Source: Sphingobacteriaceae bacterium UBA6709 (lineage in GTDB: Bacteria > Bacteroidota > Bacteroidia > Sphingobacteriales > Sphingobacteriaceae). Taken from it: a stretch of DNA of 64,000 nt. Each line of letters starts with the position of its first letter. Position 1 is the first letter of the stretch. The DNA lies in NCBI GenBank assembly GCA_002454425.1, contig DKIV01000007.1, positions 3,426 to 67,425 of the forward strand. The letters run 5' to 3'. The position numbers and the translations under genes were made by a program. Below the pieces are notes generated by a model. It saw nothing but the letters and a program-made list of their open reading frames with translations. It was not told the origin of the DNA and did not search any database. Positions 7,876-17,935 of the stretch are shown here, in pieces.

Positions 7876-8991
7876 ATGCGTATTGCAGTTCCTGCAGAAA
7901 TTAAAAACAACGAAAACAGGGTGGCCATCACGCCCGCCGGAGTTGTTGATCTTGTCCGTTTCGGGCATGAGGTGTTTATTCAACAAGGAGCCGGTTTAGG
8001 TTCCGGATTTAGCGATCATGAATATCAGGAAGCGGGAGCCTCTATAGTAGAGTCTGCGCAGGAAGCCTGGTCTATGGACATGATCATGAAGGTTAAAGAG
8101 CCTATTCCGTCAGAGTACAAGTACTTTCGCGAAGGTCTTATCCTTTTTACATATCTTCACCTGGCGCCTGAGCCAGAACTTACGAAAGCTCTTATTGAGA
8201 ATAAGGTAGTAGGGATCGCTTACGAAACTGTTCAATTAGCGAATGGCTCTCTGCCCTTGCTCACTCCTATGAGCGAAGTTGCCGGACGTATGTCTGCCCA
8301 GATCGGGGCGCAGTTCCTGGAGAAATCTAAAGGCGGAAAGGGTATCCTTCTTGCTGGCGTACCAGGTGTTGCACGTGCAAAAGTTTCCATCATTGGAGGT
8401 GGGGTAGCAGGTACCAATGCAGCGAAGATCGCTGTGGGGCTCGGTGCTGATGTTACCATCATCGACCTTAATCCCGATCGTTTGAGACAGCTGGATGATA
8501 TCTTTGGATATCAGGTAACGACACTTATGTCAAATCCTTATAACATATCCCAGGCGGTAAAGAATTCGGATCTTGTCATTGGAGCCGTATTGATACCAGG
8601 AGCAAAAACTCCGCAGCTAATCACCGAAGATATGGTAAAGGCTATGGAGGCTGGATCTGTGCTGGTAGATATCGCAATTGACCAGGGAGGGATTTCCGAA
8701 ACTGCAGATCGCATCACGACACATGACGCTCCTGTTTTCGAAAAACATGGTGTATTACATTATACCGTTGCAAACATGCCTGGTGCTGTGCCTCGTACAT
8801 CAACTATTGCATTAACAAACGTTACCGTACCGTATGCCGTACAGATAGCTAATAAGGGATATAAGAAAGCTTGTCTTGAAAATGAGGCCCTGTTAAAAGG
8901 CATCAATACACTGGATGGCTATGTAACCTATAAAGCGGTTGCAGATTCACATGCCTTACCGTTTGAAAGTGCCGCTAATCTACTAGGTTAG
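7876..8991 (+). CDS. ald: Alanine dehydrogenase
   Basis: NAD-dependent interconversion of L-alanine with pyruvate plus ammonia. The 371-residue length matches the family exactly. N-terminal signature [20 protein letters not shown], pyruvate-binding region and a Rossmann fingerprint [15 protein letters not shown] near 175 with acidic IIDLN at the next strand end are visible. The [16 protein letters not shown] block is diagnostic for alanine dehydrogenase. Monocistronic; 280 bp upstream contain no clear consensus promoter. Confidence 0.95.
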   Translation: MRIAVPAEIKNNENRVAITPAGVVDLVRFGHEVFIQQGAGLGSGFSDHEYQEAGASIVESAQEAWSMDMIMKVKEPIPSEYKYFREGLILFTYLHLAPEPELTKALIENKVVGIAYETVQLANGSLPLLTPMSEVAGRMSAQIGAQFLEKSKGGKGILLAGVPGVARAKVSIIGGGVAGTNAAKIAVGLGADVTIIDLNPDRLRQLDDIFGYQVTTLMSNPYNISQAVKNSDLVIGAVLIPGAKTPQLITEDMVKAMEAGSVLVDIAIDQGGISETADRITTHDAPVFEKHGVLHYTVANMPGAVPRTSTIALTNVTVPYAVQIANKGYKKACLENEALLKGINTLDGYVTYKAVADSHALPFESAANLLG

Positions 8992-9094
8992 TATACCAAA
9001 ATAAAGCCTGGGAAGGCGGCTTCCAGCGAATGCTGTTTTCCCAGGTTCTGAAAATGTCCTCCGTACTCATCCTTTTATAATCGCCAATTTTAGC

Positions 9095-9102
9095 TACCTT
9101 TG
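9095..9102 (+). promoter_or_regulatory. -7 promoter box (TACCTTTG)
   Basis: Matches TAnnTTTG and ends 8 nt before the ATG at 9111, predicting a leader of only a few bases. Confidence 0.55.
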
Positions 9103-9110
9103 CTGGCGTC

Positions 9111-9464
9111 ATGATTATTTACAAAAAGTTCTCCTTCGACTCCGCGCACTTTCTACCTCATGTTCCCGAAGGTCATAAATGCGGCAGAATGCATGGGCAT
9201 ACTTACACGTTAACTGCTTATTTTGAGGGGGAAATAGATCCTGTTATGGGTTGGCTTATTGATTTCACCGAGGTTAAGGAGATTATATCCCCCTTGATAA
9301 AATCCCTTGATCATCGTCTACTCAATGACATTCCGGGACTGGAAAACCCTACAAGCGAAGTGATTTCTAAATGGTTGTGGGACCGCATAAAGCCAGAAAT
9401 GCCCCTGCTGTGTAAAATCGAACTGAACGAAACTCCGGGCACCGGTGTTATCTATCAGGGATAG
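9111..9464 (+). CDS. queD: 6-carboxy-5,6,7,8-tetrahydropterin synthase
   Basis: QueD/PTPS family, 117 residues. Makes 6-carboxytetrahydropterin from dihydroneopterin triphosphate, the second step to queuosine precursor preQ0. Zinc ligands come from FDSAHFLP and the HGHTY motif; the catalytic Cys lies in HKCGRMHGH; the C-terminal ELNETPGTG carries the pterin-anchoring Glu. No other queuosine gene lies nearby. Tail-to-tail with the LpxR-like gene, 2 bp apart. Confidence 0.9.
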   Translation: MIIYKKFSFDSAHFLPHVPEGHKCGRMHGHTYTLTAYFEGEIDPVMGWLIDFTEVKEIISPLIKSLDHRLLNDIPGLENPTSEVISKWLWDRIKPEMPLLCKIELNETPGTGVIYQG

Positions 9465-9466
9465 GA

Positions 9467-10414
9467 TCAGAATCGAAATCCCAGACTCAGCCTACCATAT
9501 TGATGATGGCTATATTCCTGTTTCTTTACTTCTTTGCTTCTGATGGTTATTGCGTAGTTGAAACTCCAGCGGCGCGTATCATATCGAACTCCTAACTCCT
9601 GTTCATATGCTAGGGGAATAGGTTTAAAGGTTACCAAAGAAGACTGATGCTTATTGAAAAGCCCTCCCTGTAGCGTGGCATCATATGCTGTGAATATCAC
9701 TGATGGACGTGTATAGAAGTAAAATTCATCAGGCGCCGCTGTCGTTGACCTGCCTACGCGCGACTTAAAGTAAGACGATTCATCAATTCTGTTAAACCTT
9801 CCGGCCCTGAAAACCACTCCCGCGTTAATGCGACTATGCGTAGTTCCCAGAGATGCTTGTCCATCAAAGATCAGATCGAAATTCTTGCACGTCGCTGTCA
9901 TAACACGGCTATAATCATAACGTAGGTTAACTTCGTAACTATTATCGAGCTGATAGTTCCACCCTTCCGGCTCATAAAACCCAACAATATTATGTATCAG
10001 CTCCTGTGCTTCCCTTCCGCCGGCGCGTGGTCCAATCGTCCCGATCTGAAGTTCCAACGCTGATCGTTGCTGTTGAGCACCGAACCATTGGTATGAGGCT
10101 CCTACGTAAAGATATCCTGTAATAGCGCGATCCAGTTCACTATAGTGATCAACACTTCCTGTATGGGCGTTATAAAGCTCCTGACCTAAGGATAATTCGA
10201 GAATTCTCTTTTTTAGTCTTGCGCTATCCCCTTTAGAGCGTAACGCGTGTCTCCAATTAATAAAAAGGCCGTTGGTGTAATATCTGTCCTGACCCACGCC
10301 CAGATAAGCGTCATTGTCAGATCGCAGTTCAAGCTCATTCAGGAGCAAAGCCTGTTGCGCGCTTGCCGATAGTTGAAGAGCAGTTAATAGAAACAGAATG
10401 AGAACAAAACGCAT
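9467..10414 (-). CDS. LpxR-family outer-membrane lipid A deacylase-like protein
   Basis: About 315 residues with a cleavable signal (MRFVLILFLLTALQLSASAQ). Resembles DUF2219/LpxR beta-barrels, which remove the 3'-acyloxyacyl chain of lipid A at the outer membrane. Family landmarks: NDAYLGVGQDRYYTNG, containing the Asn-Asp pair of the active site, and ELIHNIVGFYEPEGWNYQL with the conserved His and PEGW segment. The C-terminal beta signature ends in Phe (LSLGFRF). The frame is open to 10510, but that extension runs through the lon terminator, so I use Met at 10414. Substrate specificity is inferred from family only. Confidence 0.8.
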   Translation of the reverse strand: MRFVLILFLLTALQLSASAQQALLLNELELRSDNDAYLGVGQDRYYTNGLFINWRHALRSKGDSARLKKRILELSLGQELYNAHTGSVDHYSELDRAITGYLYVGASYQWFGAQQQRSALELQIGTIGPRAGGREAQELIHNIVGFYEPEGWNYQLDNSYEVNLRYDYSRVMTATCKNFDLIFDGQASLGTTHSRINAGVVFRAGRFNRIDESSYFKSRVGRSTTAAPDEFYFYTRPSVIFTAYDATLQGGLFNKHQSSLVTFKPIPLAYEQELGVRYDTRRWSFNYAITIRSKEVKKQEYSHHQYGRLSLGFRF

Positions 10415-10491
10415 GAGATATAATGTCCGGGAAGTTATAAAAACATTCTGAACTTTAAGTTTTGCAATAAAAAGAAAAATAAGGATGCGGT

Positions 10492-10530
10492 AAAAAAGCC
10501 CCTCTGCCATATGCGGCGAGGGGGCTTTTT
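10492..10530 (-). terminator. Intrinsic terminator after lon
   Basis: On the minus strand AAAAAGCCCCCTCGCC and the reverse arm form a GC-rich stem followed by TTTTTT. Because both flanks are A/T runs it could work on either strand, but only lon ends here. Confidence 0.8.
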
Positions 10531-10545
10531 ATGCTAGCTCACTAC

Positions 10546-13014
10546 TTAATTGGTAGCGGGTTTTGCTTCGTGAATACTAAGATCAATCGGATCTTTAGCT
10601 TTCTGACTTGTCAGGGCAAGCTCTACCACCTCTCTCATTTCCTCAACATAATGGAATTTAAGATCCTTGATGTAACTCTCCTTGATTTCGAGAATATCTT
10701 TTCTATTCGCCTTAGAGAGGATAATCTCTTTGATATTCGCACGCTTAGCAGCCAATATTTTCTCCTTAATACCTCCTACGGGCAGTACTTTTCCTCTAAG
10801 TGTGATCTCACCGGTCATGGCTAAGCTCTTTTTAACGCGCATTTGAGTAAATGCCGAAGTGAGGGCTGTCAGCATGGTAATTCCGGCAGAGGGACCATCT
10901 TTTGGTGTAGCTCCGGCAGGCACGTGAATATGTACATCCCAATTATCAAACAGTTTATAATCAATGTTGAATTTTTGAGAATGCGCCTTAAGATACGCCA
11001 TGGCGATACTAGCCGACTCTTTCATTACATCTCCCAGATTACCGGTGAGCTGCATCCTTCCTTTTCCGGGACTAAGACTAGCCTCGATATATAGGATGTC
11101 TCCGCCAACCTGCGTCCATGCCAAGCCGGTAACGACACCAGCCACCTCATTTCCTTCATATAAATCCTTATCGAAATGCGGAGGACCGAGGATCTCCTCG
11201 ATAACATCGGCACTAACGGTAGGTTCATATTCCACCTCCATGGCAACTTTGGTAGCTACTCCGCGAACTACTGAGCCTATCTTTTTCTCCAGACCACGAA
11301 CTCCCGACTCGCGAGTGTATTCTTCAATGATCTTTTCAAGAACAGGATTCTTTAAGCTGACATCCTTTTTCTTCAGACCATGCTGATCAACCTGCTTTGG
11401 CACTAAATGCTGTTTTGCAATCTGCACTTTCTCCTCAATGGTATAGCCATTTACCTCAATGATTTCCATACGGTCGAGTAGTGCCGGCTGAATATTCGCT
11501 AAAGAATTTGCAGTAGCGATAAACATAACGTTCGAGAGATCAAAATCCAATTCTACGTAGTGATCTGTAAAGGCGCTGTTTTGCTCGGGATCAAGCACCT
11601 CAAGCAGGGCAGAAGATGGATCGCCACGGAAATCATTTCCTACTTTATCGATTTCATCAAGCACAAACACAGGATTTGCGGTGCCCGCTTTCTTTAGCGA
11701 CTGAATAATACGTCCTGGCATAGCGCCAATGTATGTCTTGCGGTGACCACGAATTTCCGCTTCATCCCTGACACCACCCAGCGCCACTCGAACGTATTTA
11801 CGCCCTAGCGCTTTTGCAATAGATTTCCCTAAAGATGTTTTTCCGACTCCCGGAGGGCCGGCCAGGCACAAGATAGGAGCCTTCATATTGTTCTTCAGTT
11901 TCAATACTGCCAGATACTCAATGATGCGTTGCTTCACCTTCTCAAGGCCATAATGATCCTTATTCAGGATACGCTCCGCTTTCTTAAGATCGAAATTATC
12001 CTTGGAAAATTCTCCCCAGGGCAGATCCAGCAATAGTTCCAGGTAGTTACTCTGCGTGGAATAGTCGGCAGCTGCGGGATTCATCCTCGCTAACTTGTCC
12101 AACTCCTTATCGAAATGCAGGTGTGTATCCTTCGACCACTTTTTCCTGTCGCCCCGTTCCTTCAAACTATCCAATTCAAAATCGGGACTATTGCCGCCCA
12201 ATTCCTCCTGTATGGTCTTCAGCTGTTGATTTAGATAATAATCCCGCTGTTGCTTGTCCAGATCAGTACGAACCTTGCTTTGAATTTTATTCTTCAACTC
12301 AAGCATCTGCAACTCCGTGGTTAGCAGTTGTAAGGCCATTTCAGCACGGTCATGCAGGTTTTCAGTATCCAGCATTTTTTGCTTCACTGCAACGGAGGTG
12401 TTTATATTTGAAGCAATGAAATTTATCAGGAAAGAGGTGCTCTCTATATTCTTGATGGCGATACTCGCTTCACTTGGCAAGTTGGGCGAGAGCTGTATGA
12501 TCTGCATAGCCAGCTCCTTGATGGAATCAACCATCGCGCTAAATTCCTGAGTAGGCTGAGGCTTCATATCGACAAACTTCGAAATTGAAGCCCGGATATA
12601 TGGCTCCGACTCAATTTCCTGTTCTAACCTAAAGCGTTGCTTACCTTGTATGATCACCGTGGTACTTCCATCAGGCATCTGAAGCATCTTAATAATCAAA
12701 GCCACTGTGCCGACGCTGTTCAATTCAGAAAACAGAGGATCTTCAATAGCAACGTCACGTTGTGACACAACGCCTATGATGCGGTCGCCTTTATAAGCAT
12801 CCTTAATTAACTTTATAGATTTATCCCTGCCTACCGTAATTGGAATAACTACGCCCGGGAAAAGTACAGTGTTGCGTAGAGGCAGGATAGACAACACTTC
12901 AGGCGTGGCCTCGTTGTTCATCTCTTCCTCATCTTCTTGCGACATGAGCGGGAAGAATTCCGTGTCCTCATTTATTATTTGTAAGGATTGATTGTAATCC
13001 AGAAATTTATTCAT
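10546..13014 (-). CDS. lon: ATP-dependent protease La
   Basis: Cytoplasmic hexameric AAA+ serine protease degrading misfolded and regulatory proteins. 822 residues: N-terminal LON substrate domain ([20 protein letters not shown]), AAA+ module with Walker [10 protein letters not shown] near 390 and Walker [10 protein letters not shown], then the protease domain with catalytic Ser in [11 protein letters not shown] and Lys in [13 protein letters not shown]. Unusually for this window, a true Shine-Dalgarno GGAGG lies 6 bp before the ATG. Monocistronic with its own terminator. Confidence 0.97.
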   Translation of the reverse strand: MNKFLDYNQSLQIINEDTEFFPLMSQEDEEEMNNEATPEVLSILPLRNTVLFPGVVIPITVGRDKSIKLIKDAYKGDRIIGVVSQRDVAIEDPLFSELNSVGTVALIIKMLQMPDGSTTVIIQGKQRFRLEQEIESEPYIRASISKFVDMKPQPTQEFSAMVDSIKELAMQIIQLSPNLPSEASIAIKNIESTSFLINFIASNINTSVAVKQKMLDTENLHDRAEMALQLLTTELQMLELKNKIQSKVRTDLDKQQRDYYLNQQLKTIQEELGGNSPDFELDSLKERGDRKKWSKDTHLHFDKELDKLARMNPAAADYSTQSNYLELLLDLPWGEFSKDNFDLKKAERILNKDHYGLEKVKQRIIEYLAVLKLKNNMKAPILCLAGPPGVGKTSLGKSIAKALGRKYVRVALGGVRDEAEIRGHRKTYIGAMPGRIIQSLKKAGTANPVFVLDEIDKVGNDFRGDPSSALLEVLDPEQNSAFTDHYVELDFDLSNVMFIATANSLANIQPALLDRMEIIEVNGYTIEEKVQIAKQHLVPKQVDQHGLKKKDVSLKNPVLEKIIEEYTRESGVRGLEKKIGSVVRGVATKVAMEVEYEPTVSADVIEEILGPPHFDKDLYEGNEVAGVVTGLAWTQVGGDILYIEASLSPGKGRMQLTGNLGDVMKESASIAMAYLKAHSQKFNIDYKLFDNWDVHIHVPAGATPKDGPSAGITMLTALTSAFTQMRVKKSLAMTGEITLRGKVLPVGGIKEKILAAKRANIKEIILSKANRKDILEIKESYIKDLKFHYVEEMREVVELALTSQKAKDPIDLSIHEAKPATN

Positions 13015-13390
13015 CAGAGTCCTCCAGCGTCAAAATGACAGCTTTTTATTTAAAATATATTCAAAAAATTATATTTACATATATGCAATGCCTATGCCAA
13101 TTTATCAGTGTTGACGTAATTGTGCTATAAAAGCACTAAATCGAAGGATTTATAAGGGTTTATTATTCTTAATCCCTCTTCGGGTTAACGGTGTATGAAA
13201 AAAAGTCAGTACCAACTAAATTTCCTATCTTACTCAAAACATAAATGACCCCACAATTTTACCCTATATGTAAAACAAATTGCCGGTCAAATGTATTATT
13301 GCATCAGTTAAATTTGAGAGTTTTTTGTAAATAAAGAAAATTAAAAATAATATTACACTCTCAATCGTTGTAGTACTAAATGATATTTGA
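13015..13390. other. AT-rich divergent intergenic region upstream of lon
   Basis: 376 bp between lon and the TPR gene. Visible: a lon ribosome-binding site (minus GGAGG, 13025-13021) and a small hairpin GTGCT-ATAAA-AGCAC at 13122-13136. No convincing ORF or RNA gene. I cannot identify a heat-shock element. Confidence 0.5.
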
Positions 13391-14020
13391 ATGAAATCGA
13401 TCTTAACAATCTTCTCCCTCTTATTTTGCTTAGGCGTAGCTGCCAATGCCCAGGAAATTAAAAACAACTATGTAAAGCTTGGACAAAAGGCTGTTATAGA
13501 CGGCAAGTTCAAAGAAGCGGTTACCAATCTGGAAAAAGCCATGCCAGCAGAATCCGGAAATGCGGAAGTTCTTTATATGCTTGGCTATTCATATTATCAT
13601 ACCGGAGAGTATGGCAAAGCCATCCAAACGTTCGGACAGGTAGTATCTTTGAAGCCTGGTAATGTTTCTGCTTTTTATTACAGGGGAAAAGCTCGCAACA
13701 TCGAAGGCAACCAGCTTTCCTATTCTAATTCAGAACGGGAGAAGTTACTGAGTGCCTCTATTCGGGATTTCTCTAAGGCTATTGAGCTTAATGGTTCAGA
13801 CCTGAAATTATATCAAAATCGCGCTATCGCATACCGCGATTATGGCATTCTTAAAGGTCAGCGTATCCCTAAGTTCTATGATAAGGACGTAGCTGCAAAC
13901 GCTTTTAAATCCTCATTAAGCGATTTCCAGAAGCTTCTTGACGCCAATCCTGCGCGCAAGGATATCACAGAGGAAATGAAAAAAGCCAAAGTTTATATGG
14001 CTAACCTGGACAATAAGTAA
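13391..14020 (+). CDS. Exported tetratricopeptide-repeat protein
   Basis: 209 residues with a signal peptide (MKSILTIFSLLFCLGVAANAQ). TPR helices run from about 30 to 160: KLGQKAVIDGKFKEAVTNLEKAM, EVLYMLGYSYYHTGEYGKAIQTF and a third pair around SAFYYRGKARN. A periplasmic protein-interaction role is likely; the partner is unknown. Monocistronic, with a strong terminator. Confidence 0.85.
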   Translation: MKSILTIFSLLFCLGVAANAQEIKNNYVKLGQKAVIDGKFKEAVTNLEKAMPAESGNAEVLYMLGYSYYHTGEYGKAIQTFGQVVSLKPGNVSAFYYRGKARNIEGNQLSYSNSEREKLLSASIRDFSKAIELNGSDLKLYQNRAIAYRDYGILKGQRIPKFYDKDVAANAFKSSLSDFQKLLDANPARKDITEEMKKAKVYMANLDNK

Positions 14021-14045
14021 GGGGATATTAAAATCTTAAATAGGA

Positions 14046-14082
14046 GAGGGTCGCATAACAAGTATGCGACCCTCTTTTTTTG
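14046..14082 (+). terminator. Intrinsic terminator after the TPR gene
   Basis: GAGGGTCGCATA, 5-nt loop, TATGCGACCCTC, then TTTTTTTG: 12-bp perfect stem. Confidence 0.92.
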
Positions 14083-14114
14083 TTACTATCGTTGTCATTG
14101 CCAGCAAGGCATGC

Positions 14115-14648
14115 CTATCTGCGCCGTCCGCCAAACTCCTGCACCCAATAATCGCCCTGCTTAGAAATACCCACTTCCATGAAATTTGGATTCATGATAT
14201 TTCGGCAGTGTCCTTCGCTATTCAGCCAGTCATCTACAACTTCCTGAATTGTCAGCTGACCTTTCGCAATGTTTTCACCTACTGCTACATATTTGTACCC
14301 CCGTATAGTGTATCCCTGTGCGTAGATGCGGTCGCGGCTCGTTACCCCCTCGGGAGTAGTATGACTAAAATAATTACGTGAATTCATGTCTTTAGCATGA
14401 AGCCAGGATGCTTCCTGCAAGTTAAAGTTCCAGGTAAGATCACCAACCGGACGCATGTAAAATTTACCGCAATTGCAACCACGACGGCGCACAGCATTTA
14501 GGCGTTGTAGAAATTCATCGCGAAAAGCCTCGGCTGTTCCGACGGCGTAATGAGGAACGTAGTCACGAGCCAATGTCACCGGTGTCTGTGCCGATGATGT
14601 TAAACTCCATGCTGTACAGATAAATAATGTAATTCGTTTTAGAAACAT
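14115..14648 (-). CDS. Exported CAP-domain (SCP/PR-1-like) protein
   Basis: 177 residues, signal peptide ending in SSAQ. CAP-superfamily landmarks: LHAKDMNSRNYFSH with the His/Glu-type cavity residues, GENIAKG, and GHCRNIMNPNFMEVGI. Bacterial CAP proteins are secreted; biochemical roles are poorly defined, so none is assigned. Two Cys in RRRGCNCGKF are unusual. It shares orientation with the lipoprotein and gpmI genes upstream and may form an operon with them. Confidence 0.85.
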   Translation of the reverse strand: MFLKRITLFICTAWSLTSSAQTPVTLARDYVPHYAVGTAEAFRDEFLQRLNAVRRRGCNCGKFYMRPVGDLTWNFNLQEASWLHAKDMNSRNYFSHTTPEGVTSRDRIYAQGYTIRGYKYVAVGENIAKGQLTIQEVVDDWLNSEGHCRNIMNPNFMEVGISKQGDYWVQEFGGRRR

Positions 14649-14729
14649 GCCTTAAGTAGATGTTCATCTAACATCCCCAAACTTTATTTGTTTCAGCACA
14701 AGGAGCGCATGTCGCGCCTCCAACGGGCC

Positions 14730-15272
14730 TTATTTCAAGTTCACCTGTATACGATAATCATGACTGCCCAGAACCTTCACACGCTGAATCTTTTCTATCT
14801 TATACAGCGAGTCGGGGAAATATTCTAAATGCTCGGTATTAGCATATAAAATGTTATGACTTTCATTGTTAATCGTGACGCTTTTAACTCGTTTGTCGGC
14901 AAGATATTGAACCTCAATCATACGGGTACGCAACTTAGGATCCTTGGCGAGATACTTAATAGAAAGGTTGCCCTTCTCAACGTTGTAGCTATCTTTCCAC
15001 GACGCTTTATTAATATCTGATTCTGTGAACAATGAAAGTTCATTTTGCCAGCTCGATATTTTAACCTTGCGCGTCTCCGGATTGCCATTATCCTCAATGG
15101 TTTTCACAACCATAGGGGAGCTCCTGGCTAGCCTTGAGGCTTCGGTAGTAAAATATCCTTTAATATCGAAATAAGACTTTGCCTGTCCGTCTGTATTATT
15201 ATGGCCAGTTTCGCATGATGCAAAGCTGGCCATAATGAATGATATAAAAAATAACTTCTTAAATAAGTACAT
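14730..15272 (-). CDS. Lipoprotein of unknown function coupled to gpmI
   Basis: 180 residues with lipobox ASFASC (Cys ~20). The mature part is polar, beta-rich in appearance, without cysteines, and no domain is recognised. Its ATG lies inside the last codons of gpmI (14-bp overlap), so translation is probably coupled to gpmI. A functional link to phosphoglycerate mutase is not obvious. Confidence 0.78.
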   Translation of the reverse strand: MYLFKKLFFISFIMASFASCETGHNNTDGQAKSYFDIKGYFTTEASRLARSSPMVVKTIEDNGNPETRKVKISSWQNELSLFTESDINKASWKDSYNVEKGNLSIKYLAKDPKLRTRMIEVQYLADKRVKSVTINNESHNILYANTEHLEYFPDSLYKIEKIQRVKVLGSHDYRIQVNLK

Positions 15273-16779
15273 TACCTGTCATTTTCGGCGGCACAGGAAC
15301 TCCTAATAGACTTAGTACCGTCGGTGCCACATCTCCTAACTTGCCATCCTTAATTGACTTATGATCTTTGTCGATAAGAATACAAGGAACAAGATTTGTA
15401 GTATGTGCAGTGTTTGGTGAACCATCTGCGTTAACCATAAAATCAGCGTTACCATGATCTGCAAGAATGATGAATGAATAACCTTCTTTCATTCCGGTTT
15501 CAACAACAGCTTTCAGACATCCGTCAACCGTTTCAACAGCCTTTACTACAGCCTCAAACACGCCCGTATGTCCCACCATATCAGGATTAGCGAAGTTTAG
15601 ACAAATAAAATCCGGCTTGTGAGCTGGAATCTCCGCGCAAATTGCCTCTTTAATGCCCGCGGCACTCATTTCCGGCTGCAGGTCATAGGTAGCAACCTTC
15701 GGAGATGGTACCAGAAGACGTTTTTCTCCGTTAAATTCCTTCTCGCGACCTCCGGAAAAGAAGAATGTTACGTGCGGATACTTTTCAGTCTCAGCGATAC
15801 GTACCTGAGTCTTTCCTGCGCGCTCAAGAACTTCGCCCAGCGTGTCAGTAAGATCTTCTTTGGTAAATACTACCTTTACATCTTTAAAAGTCTCATCGTA
15901 AGTTGTCATTGTAACATAATACAACGATAACGGTTGCATATCAAAATCAGGGAAGGCCTTCTGCGTAAGTGCCTGAGTGATTTCCCGACCGCGGTCGGTA
16001 CGGAAGTTGAAGCATAATACAACATCTCCTTCTTCAATTACCGCTACCGGTCTGTCCAATGAATCTACTTTAACTATCGGCTTAATAAATTCGTCGGTAA
16101 CACCATCTTCGTATGATTGTTCCACAGCAGCTTTCAGGTTAGTAGCATGAGCACCGATACCATGAACCATGACATCGTAAGCCTGTTTAACGCGCTCCCA
16201 CCTGTTATCGCGATCCATCGCGTAATAACGGCCAATTAGCGAAGCTATCTGTACTGGCGTACCTTCAAGATTGCTTTCAAGCTGTGCTACGTATCCGGCA
16301 CCTCCGGTAGGAGCAGTATCACGTCCATCCATAAACGCGTGAACAAATACCTTTTCCAACCCTGCGGCGGTGGCTGCTTTACAGAGACCTGTTACATGCT
16401 TAATGTGCGAATGCACACCGCCATCAGATAACAAGCCGATAAAATGCACTTTCTTTCCTTCTTTCTTCGCATAGGCAAATGCCTCTGTCAAAACAGGGTT
16501 TACCGCAAGCTCACCTTCGTCAACAGCCTTGTGAATACGGCCCAGCTCCTGATAAACCACACGACCGGCGCCAAGATTCATATGTCCTACTTCCGAGTTG
16601 CCCATCTGACCGTCAGGCAAGCCTACAGCCATGCCAGAGGCTTCGAGTTTGGAGTTAGGATATGTTTCTATTAAGCTATTGAAATAAGGTGTCTTTGCTG
16701 CAAGAATTGCGTTGGAGTCATCGGCCTTGCCGTAGCCCCAGCCGTCTAATATAATTAGCGCTACTTTTTTATTTTCCAC
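15259..16779 (-). CDS. gpmI: 2,3-bisphosphoglycerate-independent phosphoglycerate mutase
   Basis: Cytoplasmic dimanganese enzyme interconverting 3- and 2-phosphoglycerate in glycolysis. 506 residues, normal length. Metal-site Asp in LILDGWGYG, the phosphorylated Ser in MGNSEVGHMNLGAG near 62, HGVHSH-type LLSDGGVHSHIKH, and the C-terminal metal cluster ILADHGNAD plus NTAHTTNLVP are present. It starts with GTG at 16779, four bases after an exact -7 box, so the mRNA is probably leaderless. A CRP/FNR-like palindrome sits about 41.5 bp upstream of the predicted transcription start. Confidence 0.96.
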   Translation of the reverse strand: MENKKVALIILDGWGYGKADDSNAILAAKTPYFNSLIETYPNSKLEASGMAVGLPDGQMGNSEVGHMNLGAGRVVYQELGRIHKAVDEGELAVNPVLTEAFAYAKKEGKKVHFIGLLSDGGVHSHIKHVTGLCKAATAAGLEKVFVHAFMDGRDTAPTGGAGYVAQLESNLEGTPVQIASLIGRYYAMDRDNRWERVKQAYDVMVHGIGAHATNLKAAVEQSYEDGVTDEFIKPIVKVDSLDRPVAVIEEGDVVLCFNFRTDRGREITQALTQKAFPDFDMQPLSLYYVTMTTYDETFKDVKVVFTKEDLTDTLGEVLERAGKTQVRIAETEKYPHVTFFFSGGREKEFNGEKRLLVPSPKVATYDLQPEMSAAGIKEAICAEIPAHKPDFICLNFANPDMVGHTGVFEAVVKAVETVDGCLKAVVETGMKEGYSFIILADHGNADFMVNADGSPNTAHTTNLVPCILIDKDHKSIKDGKLGDVAPTVLSLLGVPVPPKMTGNVLI

Positions 16780-16783
16780 ATGA

Positions 16784-16791
16784 CAAATATA
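16784..16791 (-). promoter_or_regulatory. -7 promoter box of gpmI (TATATTTG)
   Basis: Minus-strand TAnnTTTG ending 4 nt before the GTG start. Confidence 0.65.
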
Positions 16792-16814
16792 CTTAACAGC
16801 ATCCCTTAATCAAA

Positions 16815-16828
16815 GTGACTCCAATCAC
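16815..16828. promoter_or_regulatory. CRP/FNR-type site upstream of gpmI
   Basis: GTGA-CTCCAA-TCAC, a perfect GTGA-N6-TCAC palindrome. Its centre is ~41.5 bp from the predicted gpmI start, the classical class II activator position. Confidence 0.6.
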
Positions 16829-16928
16829 ATTCATGTCGATAAATCATGCCTTTTCCCATTTTAATGACACTTTTCAGCCTGCTTTCGCAGAGAAACTCCT
16901 GCTTCATTATATTTCTACGGAAGCCAGC

Positions 16929-16947
16929 GGCAGGGACATGCTGCCGG
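16929..16947. other. Small GC-rich hairpin in gpmI-nadC intergenic region
   Basis: CGGCAG, 7-nt loop, CTGCCG, followed by an AT-rich run. Role unknown; it is not next to a gene end. Confidence 0.3.
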
Positions 16948-17011
16948 CGATTATTCTTTAAACAGATGTTAAATTAAAACATCATATTAAGAGCTAAGTC
17001 AGCTTAATTAT

Positions 17012-17019
17012 TACTTTTG
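17012..17019 (+). promoter_or_regulatory. -7 promoter box of nadC (TACTTTTG), leaderless context
   Basis: Exact TAnnTTTG ending 5 nt before the ATG at 17025. It overlaps the alternative GTG at 17019, which argues against that start. Confidence 0.65.
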
Positions 17020-17024
17020 TGTCC

Positions 17025-17876
17025 ATGAGTACTGAAGTATCCTTATTATCGAAGTTTATAAGAGAAGCACTTATTGAGGATGTGGGCGATGGCGACCATA
17101 CCTCTCTATCAACGATCCCACAGGGAAAGCAAGGCACCGCCCAGCTGATCATCAAGGAAGATGGAGTCCTTGCGGGCGTAAGTGTTGCCCTCGAGATATT
17201 TAATACCGTAGACAGCGCGCTGGTGGTAAATACCTTTATTCAGGATGGCACGATTGTTAAGGTTGGAGATATCGTTCTGACAGTAAACGGCCCGGTACAC
17301 TCCATCCTGGTCGCGGAACGCCTTGTGCTGAACATTATGCAGCGAATGAGCGGAATCGCAACTGTTACCCGCCGGATTACCACGCTCATAGCGTCCACGA
17401 ACACCCGCATTCTCGACACCAGGAAAACTACGCCGAATCTGCGTTTTCTCGAAAAGATGGCCGTGACTATTGGTGGCGGTGTTAATCATCGTATCGGGCT
17501 CTATGATATGATCCTTATCAAAGACAATCATGTGGATTATGCAGGAGGCATCACTCAGGCCTTAGTCGCAGCGCGTGAATATTTGTCGGAAAAAAACAAG
17601 AACATCCAAATTGAAATCGAAGTGCGCAACAAAAAGGAGCTTTCAGAGGTTATAAGCAATGGTGGTGCAGACCGCATTATGCTTGATAACTTTAGTCCTT
17701 CAGCGCTTAAAGAAGCTGTAGACATCATCGGTGGACGCTTTGTTACCGAGGCTTCCGGTGGTATTACAGAACAGAACGTACTCGAATACGCGCAAACCGG
17801 GGTGGATTTCATCTCTATAGGCGCCTTGACACATTCTGTTAAAAGTCTGGACATGAGCTTGAAAGCTGTAAAATAG
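17025..17876 (+). CDS. nadC: Nicotinate-nucleotide pyrophosphorylase (carboxylating)
   Basis: Quinolinate phosphoribosyltransferase of de novo NAD synthesis: quinolinate plus PRPP gives nicotinate mononucleotide, CO2 and pyrophosphate. About 283 residues. Landmarks: EDVGDGDHTS at the N-terminus, ERLVLNIMQRMSGIAT, the DTRKTTPNLR active-site segment, IKDNHVD and the C-terminal FISIGALTHS phosphate-binding loop. ATG at 17025 is preferred over GTG at 17019 because the promoter box overlaps the latter. No nadA or nadB nearby. Confidence 0.95.
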   Translation: MSTEVSLLSKFIREALIEDVGDGDHTSLSTIPQGKQGTAQLIIKEDGVLAGVSVALEIFNTVDSALVVNTFIQDGTIVKVGDIVLTVNGPVHSILVAERLVLNIMQRMSGIATVTRRITTLIASTNTRILDTRKTTPNLRFLEKMAVTIGGGVNHRIGLYDMILIKDNHVDYAGGITQALVAAREYLSEKNKNIQIEIEVRNKKELSEVISNGGADRIMLDNFSPSALKEAVDIIGGRFVTEASGGITEQNVLEYAQTGVDFISIGALTHSVKSLDMSLKAVK

Positions 17877-17935
17877 ATGTGATTTGTATCATTACATTAT
17901 TTTGACTGAGCATTTTTTGTAATTTTACCAGCTGA

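Noticed and set aside
17879..17892. CRP-like GTGA-N6-TCAT upstream of plsY
   Set aside because: One mismatch in an AT-rich region, and its spacing fits no classical activator position; noted in the plsY entry only.
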